DNA from: Paenibacillus polymyxa M1
GTDB taxonomy: Bacteria; Bacillota; Bacilli; Paenibacillales; Paenibacillaceae
Direction of reading: 5' to 3'
Assembly: GCF_000237325.1 (NCBI RefSeq)
Contig: NC_017542.1
Span: 3,754,501-3,818,500 of the forward strand
DNA: 64,000 nt
The notes below the pieces were generated by a model. That model was not told the origin of the DNA. It searched no databases and saw only the letters and a list, made by a program, of their open reading frames with translations. Position numbers and translations under genes: made by a program. This document shows positions 55,075-63,938 of this stretch, piece by piece. Position 1 is the first letter of the stretch; every line of letters begins with the position of its first letter.

Positions 55075-57696
55075 TTATATTTCTTCATCTTCTTTCATGA
55101 TAAGTGGAATTTCCCTTAATGGCGGTCGAACGTTTTTCAAATCAGTTATTACGAGTTTAAAACGGTATTCAAGGAATTTTTCATCAACTATAAACTTCCC
55201 TTTGAACATACCACTATCGTCTTCAATAAGATCTAACTGTTTGTCAGGCACTTTATTAGTTCTCACTGCAACCAACTTTGCACGAGGTCGGGTATGAGTG
55301 ATAGTCTCGTGAGTTCTTTCAGAAATTAATTCGAAGGAAAAATCATATTCTTCTCCCACTTCAAGAACTTCTGTTGGAGCGCCATAAAAATATAGGGAAT
55401 ATTTTTCCAAAAATCTAATATCAAGCTCCAATGAATCAGAATTAAATTTTACACTTCTGATGTTATCAGGTATGTCTTGATTTGGAGTTACTCTTCTCGA
55501 AACCTTGCTTCCTTTGCCCAGTAAAACAATTTCGAAATCATATATGTCTAATGTTTCGTATTTGAGTATGTTTTCCCAGATCATGATTGGTTGAGTTGCA
55601 GAAGAGTACTCTTCCCACATTAATATAGGAATATTACCCAAACTGAGTTTTAATGATTCAATGTCACCTTGTTTTCCAAATTCATTTACTGAGTAGTATT
55701 CAATTTCATAAAAGGAATTTGGGTCTCTACGTAACTTAGCTGGACTCAAATTCACTTTTCCACTCGATTCAAATTTCTTAAATTCACCTTCACTGTCTAC
55801 TCTGTAATATGAATCTGCTCGGGCTCCGTTTGTTAATGGCTTAAAGGACAAATCTATTCCCTCCGGGTCTAAAGCAACTATTAACTTTGTGGAAGGGTTC
55901 CGGCCATCAACATTGAATGTGAATTTTTTTGTCTTTATTGATCTGTTAAAATTATCTTTACCAAATGCTTCAATTGTATGTGCACCTGAATCAAGATTTA
56001 AATCCACGGGTTCCAAATAACGCTTTGGTTTTCCACCATCGACAGTATAAAATAAGCTCGCTATGTTTTCAGGCTGGTCTACATCCAGAAACAATGTGAC
56101 TAAACCGGAGTAAACCTGTCTGTATTTAACTTTTTGCCTCTGATTGCTTATTTTAATTTTTACTTGCGGAAGGTCATTTTGTACCTTTGAAACCTCTTCC
56201 ACTTTCTTCCTTCTTATCACCTTCGGTTCAATAGTAGAACTATCTACTCGAAGAGAAGTTTCTGTGTTTTTATTTGATAAGGGAATTCTCATTGTAGCTG
56301 ATGTTTCATCAGATACTGGAATTGGATCGAACTTTTCCTCTTTCACCGAATCCTCATCATAGATTTTAACAGAAATATCAGCTACCCCATTGTCATAAGA
56401 ATTGATCTTTATAATCATGTCATCTTTAATTGTTTCATCAAAATAAACATACTTTGCTTGACCAATATTAATATATGTAACATTTCCCTCTATTGCATAC
56501 GGGCTAATCTCTTCAATATTAGGATCAAATACTCCTGCTACATATCTATTCTCCTCGTCAAGGATTGTTGAATCAACAGGGCACATAATTTTTGCAAATA
56601 CACCTTTTCTGAATAGATCTGTATTTTCCTCTTCATGTATACCTAGAGGCATATCTCCTTGCTTACCACTTAATGACCATCGGATAAATTTTATAACTTC
56701 TTTCTCGGAACCCATTTTTGTATGCTGTACTGGACAGTAATATAAATTCGCAGCATGTGCAGGAGTGGCACTAAAAACTGGAACAACACCATCGCCATTC
56801 TCAAACTTACAGTCCCTTTTAAAAGGATACCTTGTCTTGTTGCTCTCAATAGGCAACTCATATAAGGTTGGTATCTGACATCCGATCAAATTATCATGTT
56901 CGATATGAGGAGGAATAGATTGAAGCATCATTGTTTGAATTGGGCTCATGAAATCATTCCAAACATTAGATACCACTCCATGCGTTCCAACTAGTTCATC
57001 ATAAAAGTTTTGTGCTTTCATCTGAACATCCTGATATGTTATAACCTTGTCTGAATTATCATCTTCATTTTGTAACAGGAATTTACCTTCTTTATGATCA
57101 TTAAAGTAGTGTTCGCTTGGAAGTAACTGATAAACTGACGGCAATTGGCGAGCTAAATCCCTGGTTTTTTTATCGTCAAACATTTCAAATATGTTTGTAA
57201 AATCTTGAAAAAATCCAGGCTCACCAAATGATAGGGCCTTATATGAATCTGGAGCACCATGCCATGGTGTTCCAAGAGTAGTCAGTTTTTTTACCATACT
57301 AGAAATCCCAAGACCATCCATTTTTAAAATTGCTATCTTGGCAATCATCCCCCCCATACTATGGGCCACTAAATGGATATTATCGTGCTTCGCATTCAAC
57401 CTAGTTATCGTACTTACCAGTTCGTCTGCGGTGAGGTTGATATCTAAACGCCAGTCATAGGGAAACATTTCTGCTTCCTCACTAGAGAATTCTTTAAGAA
57501 TTCCCCGATAAATCCTTTTGAAATATATATTAAATCCATTAACGACACTTAATGGACTTTTAGCCTTCATTGGATTGCATATGTTAAGAGCCTCTACATC
57601 TTCAAGATTTTTAGGAAACCACCTCTTGTTCCCCCCTTCCCAGAGATCACTTCCTTTAATCCCCGGTATGAATATTACGTACGGTTTTCCGGTCAT
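55075..57696 (-). CDS. LCAT/PDAT-like serine hydrolase with C-terminal beta domains
   Basis: 873 residues, no signal peptide. Residues about 1-350 are an alpha/beta-hydrolase of the lecithin:cholesterol acyltransferase group: FIPGIKGSDLWEG at the start, FPYDWRLD, nucleophile Ser113 in AHSMGGMIAK, Asp in GDGVVPVFSA and His in QHTKMGS. The rest is beta-rich, with a chitobiase-type segment (LFYTVDGGKPKRYLEP, HTIEAFGKDNFNRS) suggesting Ig-like modules. A related enzyme would cleave or transfer lipid acyl groups. It is in prophage cargo, paired with a membrane protein. Defence or lysogenic-conversion roles are possible. Confidence 0.82.
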   Translation of the reverse strand: MTGKPYVIFIPGIKGSDLWEGGNKRWFPKNLEDVEALNICNPMKAKSPLSVVNGFNIYFKRIYRGILKEFSSEEAEMFPYDWRLDINLTADELVSTITRLNAKHDNIHLVAHSMGGMIAKIAILKMDGLGISSMVKKLTTLGTPWHGAPDSYKALSFGEPGFFQDFTNIFEMFDDKKTRDLARQLPSVYQLLPSEHYFNDHKEGKFLLQNEDDNSDKVITYQDVQMKAQNFYDELVGTHGVVSNVWNDFMSPIQTMMLQSIPPHIEHDNLIGCQIPTLYELPIESNKTRYPFKRDCKFENGDGVVPVFSATPAHAANLYYCPVQHTKMGSEKEVIKFIRWSLSGKQGDMPLGIHEEENTDLFRKGVFAKIMCPVDSTILDEENRYVAGVFDPNIEEISPYAIEGNVTYINIGQAKYVYFDETIKDDMIIKINSYDNGVADISVKIYDEDSVKEEKFDPIPVSDETSATMRIPLSNKNTETSLRVDSSTIEPKVIRRKKVEEVSKVQNDLPQVKIKISNQRQKVKYRQVYSGLVTLFLDVDQPENIASLFYTVDGGKPKRYLEPVDLNLDSGAHTIEAFGKDNFNRSIKTKKFTFNVDGRNPSTKLIVALDPEGIDLSFKPLTNGARADSYYRVDSEGEFKKFESSGKVNLSPAKLRRDPNSFYEIEYYSVNEFGKQGDIESLKLSLGNIPILMWEEYSSATQPIMIWENILKYETLDIYDFEIVLLGKGSKVSRRVTPNQDIPDNIRSVKFNSDSLELDIRFLEKYSLYFYGAPTEVLEVGEEYDFSFELISERTHETITHTRPRAKLVAVRTNKVPDKQLDLIEDDSGMFKGKFIVDEKFLEYRFKLVITDLKNVRPPLREIPLIMKEDEEI

Positions 57697-58136
57697 TGCT
57701 TTTCCCCCTAAGATATGCCAGTAAGTCTATAGAAGATCTACGCGACAACAAATTTCATTTCATTAGGTTTAAAGTAGCACATAACCAGTCACCAGTCTAC
57801 ATAATTTGCCAATATAGAAGTGGATTGTATAAGAAAGTAGGTACAAAGAACTGTCACACTTTTTGCTTTCTTTTAAATCATAATTATGACTATATTCATC
57901 TCATTTCATTTACATTTCTGTACAATTGGATATAGTCTATTATATAGTCTTTATTCTCTCATAATTACCTTTTCAAAAAGAAATACAAATAAGGGAACGT
58001 ATGTTCTTTTCTTGTGATAAAAAAAAGCTCCTATGGATTTTGTCAGCGGAGCATTTTTCACCGATGCTTTCGGATATAGGATAAGTATAATTGATTTGGG
58101 TGATTCTGTAAATATTAAACTAGCAAACGTTTATGA
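57697..58136. other. Intergenic region between cargo and lysis genes
   Basis: About 440 bases containing the promoter side of the LCAT-like gene and the lysis-operon terminator at 58021-58057. No gene recognised. Confidence 0.45.
58021..58057 (-). terminator. Terminator of the phage late operon
   Basis: AAAAAGCTCC and GGAGCATTTTT around a loop of about 16 bases, 80 bases after the holin stop. Confidence 0.75.
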
Positions 58137-58355
58137 TTATTCCAACTTATCCGTACCCATAGCTCCAGACGATTTTCCATCCACATACGCCTCCGCTAAG
58201 ATATACGCGATAACCGCACCGAGCGTACCGATCACACCAATCACTTGAATAACCGTGTCATTGTTCGCACCAAAAGCGGTGAGCAAGCTCGTGATCAATG
58301 CGGCCAATAACGCCCAAAACTTACGGCTGGATAATTTACGTTTCCAGTCTGTCAT
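58137..58355 (-). CDS. Phage holin, small type
   Basis: 72 residues. Polar start MTDWKRKLSSRKFWALLAALITSL followed by a second hydrophobic segment VIGVIGTLGAVIAYILAEA and a charged tail, the shape of small two-helix holins in Bacillus and Paenibacillus phages. It overlaps the endolysin 3' end by 20 bases. A second holin-type gene lies upstream of the endolysin. Confidence 0.88.
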   Translation of the reverse strand: MTDWKRKLSSRKFWALLAALITSLLTAFGANNDTVIQVIGVIGTLGAVIAYILAEAYVDGKSSGAMGTDKLE

Positions 58356-59118
58356 TATGCAACGCCTCCCTTATCTTGAATACTCCTGCTCGGTCAAGCA
58401 ACGTGATCATACGGTAAAAGTCGTAGCTACCGTCATTTGCCATGTCCAATACTCCTGCAGCTTTAGCATTAATACACGCTTGCTCGGCCCACGCTGGAAC
58501 CTTTGTAAGTTTGTTTGCAGATTCGAGCGCGATCACACGTTTCTGTAAAGCCTTAAACGCTGCTTTTTCTTCTGCTGTCATATGTTCATCCTCCATTTTA
58601 AGTGAGTTAATCTTAGCCAATATAGTGTTGAGCTGCGATTGAGTCGGGCGCTTTCCTGCCCGGAAATCTGCTGTTGAAAGTCCAAAGGTCATTTGAAGGT
58701 GGGGCATATCTTTAAAGCTACGCCAGTTGCCACCCCACTCAAGCCCGAGCCGCTTCGCTTCTTCAACGACCTCTGACCAATCCGGTAACGAATCTTTATC
58801 ATCATCCCGTAATGTGTCCCAGGACACCGTACGGCCATCCCGAAGCAACAATGCAAAATCAGCAGCGAATCCAAAGTTATGATTGCTATATCCGCCCCTG
58901 GCTTTTGTTACTTTGGGACGCTTATCTCCATTCCGTCCCTGGGCATAGAGCGCGTCTTGCTCCGCATATGTTCGTAAACCTTGGGTAATCACGATCCTAA
59001 CACCACGGGCATAGCAGCGCTCAATTAATTTTTCCACTACAATCTTAAAAACTGGATTCAGTCCCACAAGCCGATTAAGAGACTTTTTTTGTATCTGTTC
59101 CAGCGTCAGTTGTACCAT
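58336..59118 (-). CDS. Phage endolysin, M15 (VanY/L-Ala-D-Glu peptidase type)
   Basis: About 260 residues from ATG 59118, behind AAAGGAG; the ATG at 59127 overlaps that site. The M15 zinc motif is SNHNFGFAADF (His and Asp) and a later EWGGNWRSFKDMPHLQM supplies Glu-Trp and His. It cleaves peptide cross-bridges in peptidoglycan for lysis. A C-terminal helical segment after residue about 180 (AEEKAAFKALQKRVIALE...) may bind the wall. Located between two holin genes. Confidence 0.92.
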   Translation of the reverse strand: MVQLTLEQIQKKSLNRLVGLNPVFKIVVEKLIERCYARGVRIVITQGLRTYAEQDALYAQGRNGDKRPKVTKARGGYSNHNFGFAADFALLLRDGRTVSWDTLRDDDKDSLPDWSEVVEEAKRLGLEWGGNWRSFKDMPHLQMTFGLSTADFRAGKRPTQSQLNTILAKINSLKMEDEHMTAEEKAAFKALQKRVIALESANKLTKVPAWAEQACINAKAAGVLDMANDGSYDFYRMITLLDRAGVFKIREALHNDRLET

Positions 59119-59572
59119 CCTGTCCATCTCCTTTCTCGTTAAGCTGCTTCAAGAAACTTTTTAGCTTGAACGGAAGCGGGATGCCAATTGCTCCCAAGTT
59201 TTCAGCAAGTGATAACCCTTCACGACCAGCGTAAAAGTAAATGGCTGCTGTCCTAAAGAGGGGAGCTCCTGGTTGTAACCAATCATCCATTTGCGCAGAT
59301 AATCCAACCACCATCAACACAGTAACTTTGCGGATACCTCCCCAAAACATCACGTCGCTATCCATCTTTTTATTTTTCAAAGCAGCAATTACGCCAGAAA
59401 CATAATCCAGCAACATTGCGATAAGCAGCACCTGAAGCGGCTTATCCCACCCACCCAAAAATGTAACAATCAGACCAGTCAGCGCCGTCACTCCCCCTGC
59501 CGCCGCCTCCTTTTCCGATGCCCCAACCATTGCGGTCCATACGGTGCTGCCAAACATTTTTATTTGGCTCAC
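59075..59572 (-). CDS. Phage holin, phage_holin_4_1 (toxin-secretion/lysis holin) type
   Basis: About 165 residues from GTG 59572 after GGAAAGG; the frame upstream to 59620 has no ribosome site. Hydrophobic segments with LLIAMLLDYVSGVIAALKNKK and FYAGREGLSLAENLGAIGIPLP, the signature of the 4_1 holin family. It overlaps the endolysin start by about 45 bases. Confidence 0.9.
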   Translation of the reverse strand: MSQIKMFGSTVWTAMVGASEKEAAAGGVTALTGLIVTFLGGWDKPLQVLLIAMLLDYVSGVIAALKNKKMDSDVMFWGGIRKVTVLMVVGLSAQMDDWLQPGAPLFRTAAIYFYAGREGLSLAENLGAIGIPLPFKLKSFLKQLNEKGDGQDGTTDAGTDTKKVS

Positions 59573-59650
59573 TACCTTTCCCCCCTTAAAAAATAAAGCC
59601 CCCGAGCACTCCGAGGGCATAAAAATAGCGCATCCGATCGGATACGCTGG

Positions 59651-59790
59651 CTAAACATTTTGCGGTGTTACTAGAATCTCGTTTCGCTCTGCTTCTTGAA
59701 TAAACTTAGGCGTGTATCGGTTAAGACGTTCCTCATCAACCTTGCCCATAATCCACATGTAATCCACATGTTCAGCAGAAATGTATACAT
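59651..59790 (-). pseudogene. XkdX-like phage protein, frameshifted by an 11-bp tandem duplication
   Basis: ATG 59790 follows AAGGAGG and starts MYTFLLNMWI. The plus-strand 11-mer AATCCACATGT then occurs twice in tandem (59750-59771). Removing one copy restores MYTFLLNMWIMGKVDEERLN continuing to RYTPKFIQEAERNEILVTPQ, a normal XkdX-type protein of about 45 residues. With both copies the frame is lost. XkdX-like proteins are encoded after tail-fibre genes in PBSX-like phages; function unknown. Confidence 0.75.
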
Positions 59791-59807
59791 AATGCCTCAC
59801 CTCCTTG

Positions 59808-60188
59808 TTAGGTTGTAGTAGTGGTATCCATGAGAGCAAGCATAGCGGCCTCCGTGCTATCTTGGCGCGTCTTGAGCTCTGCCACCTGATCCGTAAGAGG
59901 TTTCGTAGGGGGCGAGTCACTACCACTGTTGGACGGGTATGTGAATTCCATTGTCTTAGTATCTGGATTCACTCTGTAACTGGTCGCGTGGTAGAAGTCT
60001 TCAGTATACTTATCAAACTCAAGTTTGAGGACGTCTACCTGTTCAGGATCATATCCTTTTAACTGAGGATAAAAGCCCATATCATCCTCTTTAGTGGTCT
60101 CACGTGCTGATTCTGATTCTATCTGTGGGGTCATAAAAATAACCTCACCGCTTGTTTTTCTCCAGTAAACCTTTGGCCCAATTTTCAT
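59808..60188 (-). CDS. Phage tail-region protein of unknown function
   Basis: 126 residues from ATG 60188 (MKIGPKVYWRK), behind AAAGGGTGG. Acidic, ends in a Thr run (LALMDTTTTT). Contains GYDPEQVDVLKLEFDKYTEDFYHA, like small proteins found between tail fibre and XkdX genes of Paenibacillus prophages. No known domain recognised. Confidence 0.72.
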   Translation of the reverse strand: MKIGPKVYWRKTSGEVIFMTPQIESESARETTKEDDMGFYPQLKGYDPEQVDVLKLEFDKYTEDFYHATSYRVNPDTKTMEFTYPSNSGSDSPPTKPLTDQVAELKTRQDSTEAAMLALMDTTTTT

Positions 60189-60205
60189 ATAAACCACCCT
60201 TTCTA

Positions 60206-61135
60206 TTATTCGAACGCCCACCATTCATACGCCCACACCTTAGATACAGGCGATCCTCCGGCGTATGCGTCTATTCTGCTACCCGTGACGGTCAGATTAA
60301 AACCGTTTGTCAGTGTTGGTGGTAAAGTGTCAATTCCGACAGAATTACTTCGCCACCCACGGATAGTTTGATTCGTACCCTCACGGGAAGAAGTAACAAA
60401 CCCTTCTACTTGGCTGAAACCATCTGATTCAGTCAATTTCACCCAAACGAATACACGAGAAACCACGAAAGCTAGATTATTAACAGCAACATTCATCGCA
60501 ACAGATTGCCCCCAGCTACTAGCCTGAGCATTTTGTCCGTTGAATGTTCCTCTTGCCCATCTTTTTCCGGGCAAATTTGTTATTGCTGCTGCGAACTGAT
60601 CGCCAGTCATGCTAGCGTTGGCGCTGCCGCCCTTGCCGTTGATCGCGCCTGAAATTTTATTTTTAAGATCAACGGCTTGCGTAAAAGCTTGGTCTGCCCG
60701 GCTGTATGCTTCATTTGCTCGATCATATGCCGTCTTGACCGCGATTGGCGCGGCTGCCTGATCTGTAGAAGTGCTGCTTACCGATGTATTAATCTGCACA
60801 ATTCCGCGCGCCTGTGTTGATGCGGAAGGCAGATCCGATGCAGGATGCGTATGCGCCTTGGGTGCTGCATACTGCTCTGTATACTTCTTGGCATTTCCCT
60901 CTGCCGCATTCCACGTCGCTTGCTTGGCGGTAGTTACATGCAAGTTGGTATCAGAAATGTGACTGTCCAGTGCTGCCTTGGATGCAATGTCATTTCCGGC
61001 CGGATCGTTTTTAATGTTTTCAATCTGTTCGGCCAATGCTTGGTCATTTTCATAGAGCGTATCAATCGGTACATTCAGAACGTCCGCATGTCCCTGGTCT
61101 GTGGTAACAAAACGCCTTGGTTGCTTTATTGGCAT
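60206..61135 (-). CDS. Phage tail fibre protein
   Basis: 309 residues. Alanine-rich N-terminal coiled region, then ARGIVQINTSVSSTSTDQAA followed by YDRANEAYSRADQAF, the phage fibre repeat pattern. The C-terminal 110 residues (RWARGTFNGQNAQASSWGQS...) form a distinct beta-rich head likely to bind host receptors. Placed after the tail-collar gene. Confidence 0.87.
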   Translation of the reverse strand: MPIKQPRRFVTTDQGHADVLNVPIDTLYENDQALAEQIENIKNDPAGNDIASKAALDSHISDTNLHVTTAKQATWNAAEGNAKKYTEQYAAPKAHTHPASDLPSASTQARGIVQINTSVSSTSTDQAAAPIAVKTAYDRANEAYSRADQAFTQAVDLKNKISGAINGKGGSANASMTGDQFAAAITNLPGKRWARGTFNGQNAQASSWGQSVAMNVAVNNLAFVVSRVFVWVKLTESDGFSQVEGFVTSSREGTNQTIRGWRSNSVGIDTLPPTLTNGFNLTVTGSRIDAYAGGSPVSKVWAYEWWAFE

Positions 61136-61149
61136 GCTATCCCTCCTTA

Positions 61150-61539
61150 TCAGTAGATATCATCGATCTCAAAAATAAACTCCATATCCGCATCCTTGAT
61201 CTTATTGGTCATTGTACGGATAGCCGTCAGCTTCCCCGCTGAGTCTATCAGGGCCAACTCATTGATTGTTTTCCCGGCCAACTCCGCTTCTGCCAATGAG
61301 CATACATACCTAATAGTTGCAGGGGCAATAAATTCAAAACTGGAAATGTCCTTTTGCAGCAACTCCGCTTTTAAAGCCTGCTCAGTACCATCCAACGGCA
61401 GCGGCTTGCCTTCTGTGTCCACTCCACCACTACCGAATGCCATTTTGACAACCTTCGTTAGCGTGCTACCTTCAGCACGAGCCCGGGCCATCTGCTCCCT
61501 AGCGTATGCTGTTGTAATGGTTAAAATCTGATCTGCCAT
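61150..61539 (-). CDS. Phage tail/baseplate protein (tail-collar N-terminal, DUF3751-like)
   Basis: 129 residues. Starts ADQILTITTAYAREQMARARAEG and contains VKMAFGSGGVDTEGKPLPLDG, typical of short tail-collar fibre starts in contractile phages. It may attach the fibre encoded next to the baseplate. Confidence 0.83.
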   Translation of the reverse strand: MADQILTITTAYAREQMARARAEGSTLTKVVKMAFGSGGVDTEGKPLPLDGTEQALKAELLQKDISSFEFIAPATIRYVCSLAEAELAGKTINELALIDSAGKLTAIRTMTNKIKDADMEFIFEIDDIY

Positions 61540-61548
61540 ATTGACCTC

Positions 61549-62301
61549 CTATATTGTAGATATTTTCTCTGTGGAGCTGAGCAACCTGCTGCCATCTAGC
61601 GGAACACTTCCGTTCAACAGCCAATAGTTCTGCCGAACCTTTACAACGCTTTCCTGGCGATTCTCTTCCTGATGCCGCGTCCTGAGCTTCACCTGGTTTC
61701 GATATCGCTGGCGCTCGTTGGTCCATCCTGACAAGGATGCAGCACCGCTCAGTAACTCAACACCATCCAGATACCAAGGACGACCACCAAAAAAACGAAC
61801 ACGCGAACGGAAATGTATGCGGGAATGGATCTGATGTGCATGATGAAATTCAATGTGAATTGAGGGCAAAGCCTTATTGATGTGGACAGGCCGAATGTAC
61901 TCAAAGTCTTCCATCAGGCTTTTAATATCCAAATCCGATTCGACTGAGTAAACAAAACGAATTTGCTTAGCGAGAAAATCCTCTTGTACGTCCAACAGAT
62001 TGCCATACTTGTTGCCGATCAGCCGTAACGTAGGCAGCGTAAATGGCCGCTTGGCCCAACGTTTGCGACGTATCGCGTCACGGCGCTGCTCCAGTGTCCC
62101 AATCTGCTCCTGTCGGAAATACATCCATTCCCAAATGGGTAATGACCAGGTAGCGGTCTTCAAAACAAATTGATTTCCAAGATCGTCAATCGACTTTTCT
62201 CGGTCATCCACTACCAGCTCCATAACACCAAAATGCCGCTCGGCCATGTCGATCTCATACATGTGCGGCGGCAGCATTTCCCGATAGCGCAGAGGTATCA
62301 T
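61549..62301 (-). CDS. Baseplate wedge/tail protein, YmfQ/P2 gpI-like
   Basis: 250 residues. IPLRYREMLPPHMYEI, and WEWMYFRQEQIGTLEQRRDA with IRRKRWAKRPFTLPTLRLIG, fit the tail protein I/YmfQ family, encoded after baseplate J. It overlaps the baseplate J gene by four bases. Confidence 0.82.
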   Translation of the reverse strand: MIPLRYREMLPPHMYEIDMAERHFGVMELVVDDREKSIDDLGNQFVLKTATWSLPIWEWMYFRQEQIGTLEQRRDAIRRKRWAKRPFTLPTLRLIGNKYGNLLDVQEDFLAKQIRFVYSVESDLDIKSLMEDFEYIRPVHINKALPSIHIEFHHAHQIHSRIHFRSRVRFFGGRPWYLDGVELLSGAASLSGWTNERQRYRNQVKLRTRHQEENRQESVVKVRQNYWLLNGSVPLDGSRLLSSTEKISTI

Positions 62302-63122
62302 GTCAGGTTCACCTCAATCTGTAATACGGACGTCACTGGAACCTCAACATCTTTAGTCGTTCCATTAAGGGTGAGATTTTCATAATCCTCCACGCCTTTG
62401 ACCAACAAAGCAGCACCAACGTAATTAAAGAAAAGCTTTGTACGGCCAAGAGCATAATCAGCAATACGCTTTCTGATTGGTTCGATCAGTTCAGTAAGCG
62501 GAAGAACAGTATTTAATTTCGCTGCTACTTGCAACGTGAACACTGGGGCAGGATGAACGGCCAGATCATGCCCGGCAATCCGCTTACTTTCCCATAAATC
62601 CGTCTTAACTTTAGCGGCGAACTCTTCTGTTACTGGTTTGCCCTGCAGGTCAATCAGGTACAAATCTATGGATACATCATTACGAGCCTTCTCAACAGCC
62701 ACAGCACCACCGACACCCTCCAGTTCCTTCGCCCATGCCTCATAGTCCTTACGACGTCCACTGCCTTCCTCAGTAAACGCACGATCAAGTATTCGCAATC
62801 GGTACGTATCATCGTCTTCGCCCACTTTACGGGGCATTCCATCCGACCACCCGTGACCATCCAGAAATTCGCCATCTGCCCAAATGGGGAAGCCCTGAAG
62901 GAAAGCATACGTTAACAGTTCCTGCTGTTCGGAATATTCCATAGCTATCGGGTACCACAGATCATAGAAATATTCTCCCGGATCAGTAGGAGGCGGGGGC
63001 AAGCCTTTTTCCTGTGCCAATGTAATTGCACGGTTAACCCATCGGCGATAGACTTCCTCGGGGGTTTCCTCCAAAATTGCCATCGGTGGCAGTGCCGGCA
63101 GATCCGTTAATTTCACATTCAC
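62298..63122 (-). CDS. Baseplate J-like protein (XkdT-like)
   Basis: 274 residues. EETPEEVYRRWVNRAIT, GHGWSDGMPRKVGEDDDTYRLR and EGSGRRKDYEAWAKELEGVG are the baseplate J/gp47 signatures. Somewhat shorter than B. subtilis XkdT (about 348), but complete by both ends. Part of a contractile-tail baseplate; overlaps the XkdS-like gene by four bases. Confidence 0.9.
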   Translation of the reverse strand: MNVKLTDLPALPPMAILEETPEEVYRRWVNRAITLAQEKGLPPPPTDPGEYFYDLWYPIAMEYSEQQELLTYAFLQGFPIWADGEFLDGHGWSDGMPRKVGEDDDTYRLRILDRAFTEEGSGRRKDYEAWAKELEGVGGAVAVEKARNDVSIDLYLIDLQGKPVTEEFAAKVKTDLWESKRIAGHDLAVHPAPVFTLQVAAKLNTVLPLTELIEPIRKRIADYALGRTKLFFNYVGAALLVKGVEDYENLTLNGTTKDVEVPVTSVLQIEVNLT

Positions 63123-63518
63123 AGTTCAATCGCCTCCTTCAGCTCCGCTTCTCCGGCTAAGCCAGTTAATTTAATCTTCAAGTACATGTTCTGGCCGTCC
63201 CGTTCCATAGACAGCACCTCTGCTTGAGATATTTCAGCATGCGCGGTCAATGCTTCCTCGATGTCTCGCTTGATCTCGACATCCTCCCAGTTGGCCCATT
63301 CAGATCGTTCGACACCGATATCAGCGTCATACACCACATATTGAAATCGCTCTGTATTGAGGATTTTGAGCGCTGTCTGCACTAAATATTCAGCATAGGT
63401 GGCTGTCTTCTTGGGACGTCCATCATCTGTGGTGGCCATCTTCCTTGTACGGTAATCAATTACATACGTCCACTTCGGAAAGGTCCAAATCAGGGAACAG
63501 ACTTTCCTCGTCAGCCAT
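63119..63518 (-). pseudogene. XkdS/DUF2634-like baseplate protein, apparently frameshifted near the 5' end
   Basis: The expected start is ATG 63518, which overlaps the stop of the preceding gene and encodes MADEESLFPDLDLSEV before a TGA at 63456-63458. The family-like continuation is in another frame: FPKWTYVIDYRTRKMATTDDG... and on to EVLSMERDGQNMYLKIKLTGL, ending 63119. An internal ATG (63439) could still make a 106-residue protein without the N-terminus. Confidence 0.7.
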
Positions 63519-63936
63519 TGCCACCCACATCCTTCCCGTGTACGTAGTAGCGCTGGCCGCTCAGCCTGGAGACAATGAGACGGTCACCCGCCTGCAAAGG
63601 ACTAGGAATAACCAGCTTGCCACGCAACGAGCTGCGTGGGGTCTGCTTGTAAGGCTCCCCTGTCTCGTATACCACACCGTTAGCCAATACGCCTGTAACG
63701 CTGCCTTTGGCTTCATCGCCCTCCAGATATTCAGCAGCTATAAAATCGGCTTTGACTTCCCGGTCTAACAAATAGTCAGCAAAGACTAACTTGTCCGCTG
63801 GATAGGGAGCAGGGTCACCATCCACCTCTATTGACGGGCTACCCGGCCAACTTAGAAGCGTAGCCCTTTCGGTGTCCCGTGCATCGATACTGTCTTTGGT
63901 TTGTTCTTTTATAAGCTTGAGCGCTTCATTCAGCAC
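63511..63936 (-). CDS. Phage DUF2577-like baseplate protein (XkdR-like)
   Basis: 141 residues from GTG 63936 behind GGAGGG. DUF2577-like pattern: PAPYPADKLVFADYLLDR and GDRLIVSRLSGQRYYVHGKDVG, a small beta-barrel. Located between XkdQ-like and XkdS-like genes as in PBSX. Confidence 0.85.
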   Translation of the reverse strand: MLNEALKLIKEQTKDSIDARDTERATLLSWPGSPSIEVDGDPAPYPADKLVFADYLLDREVKADFIAAEYLEGDEAKGSVTGVLANGVVYETGEPYKQTPRSSLRGKLVIPSPLQAGDRLIVSRLSGQRYYVHGKDVGGNG

Positions 63937-63938
63937 AG

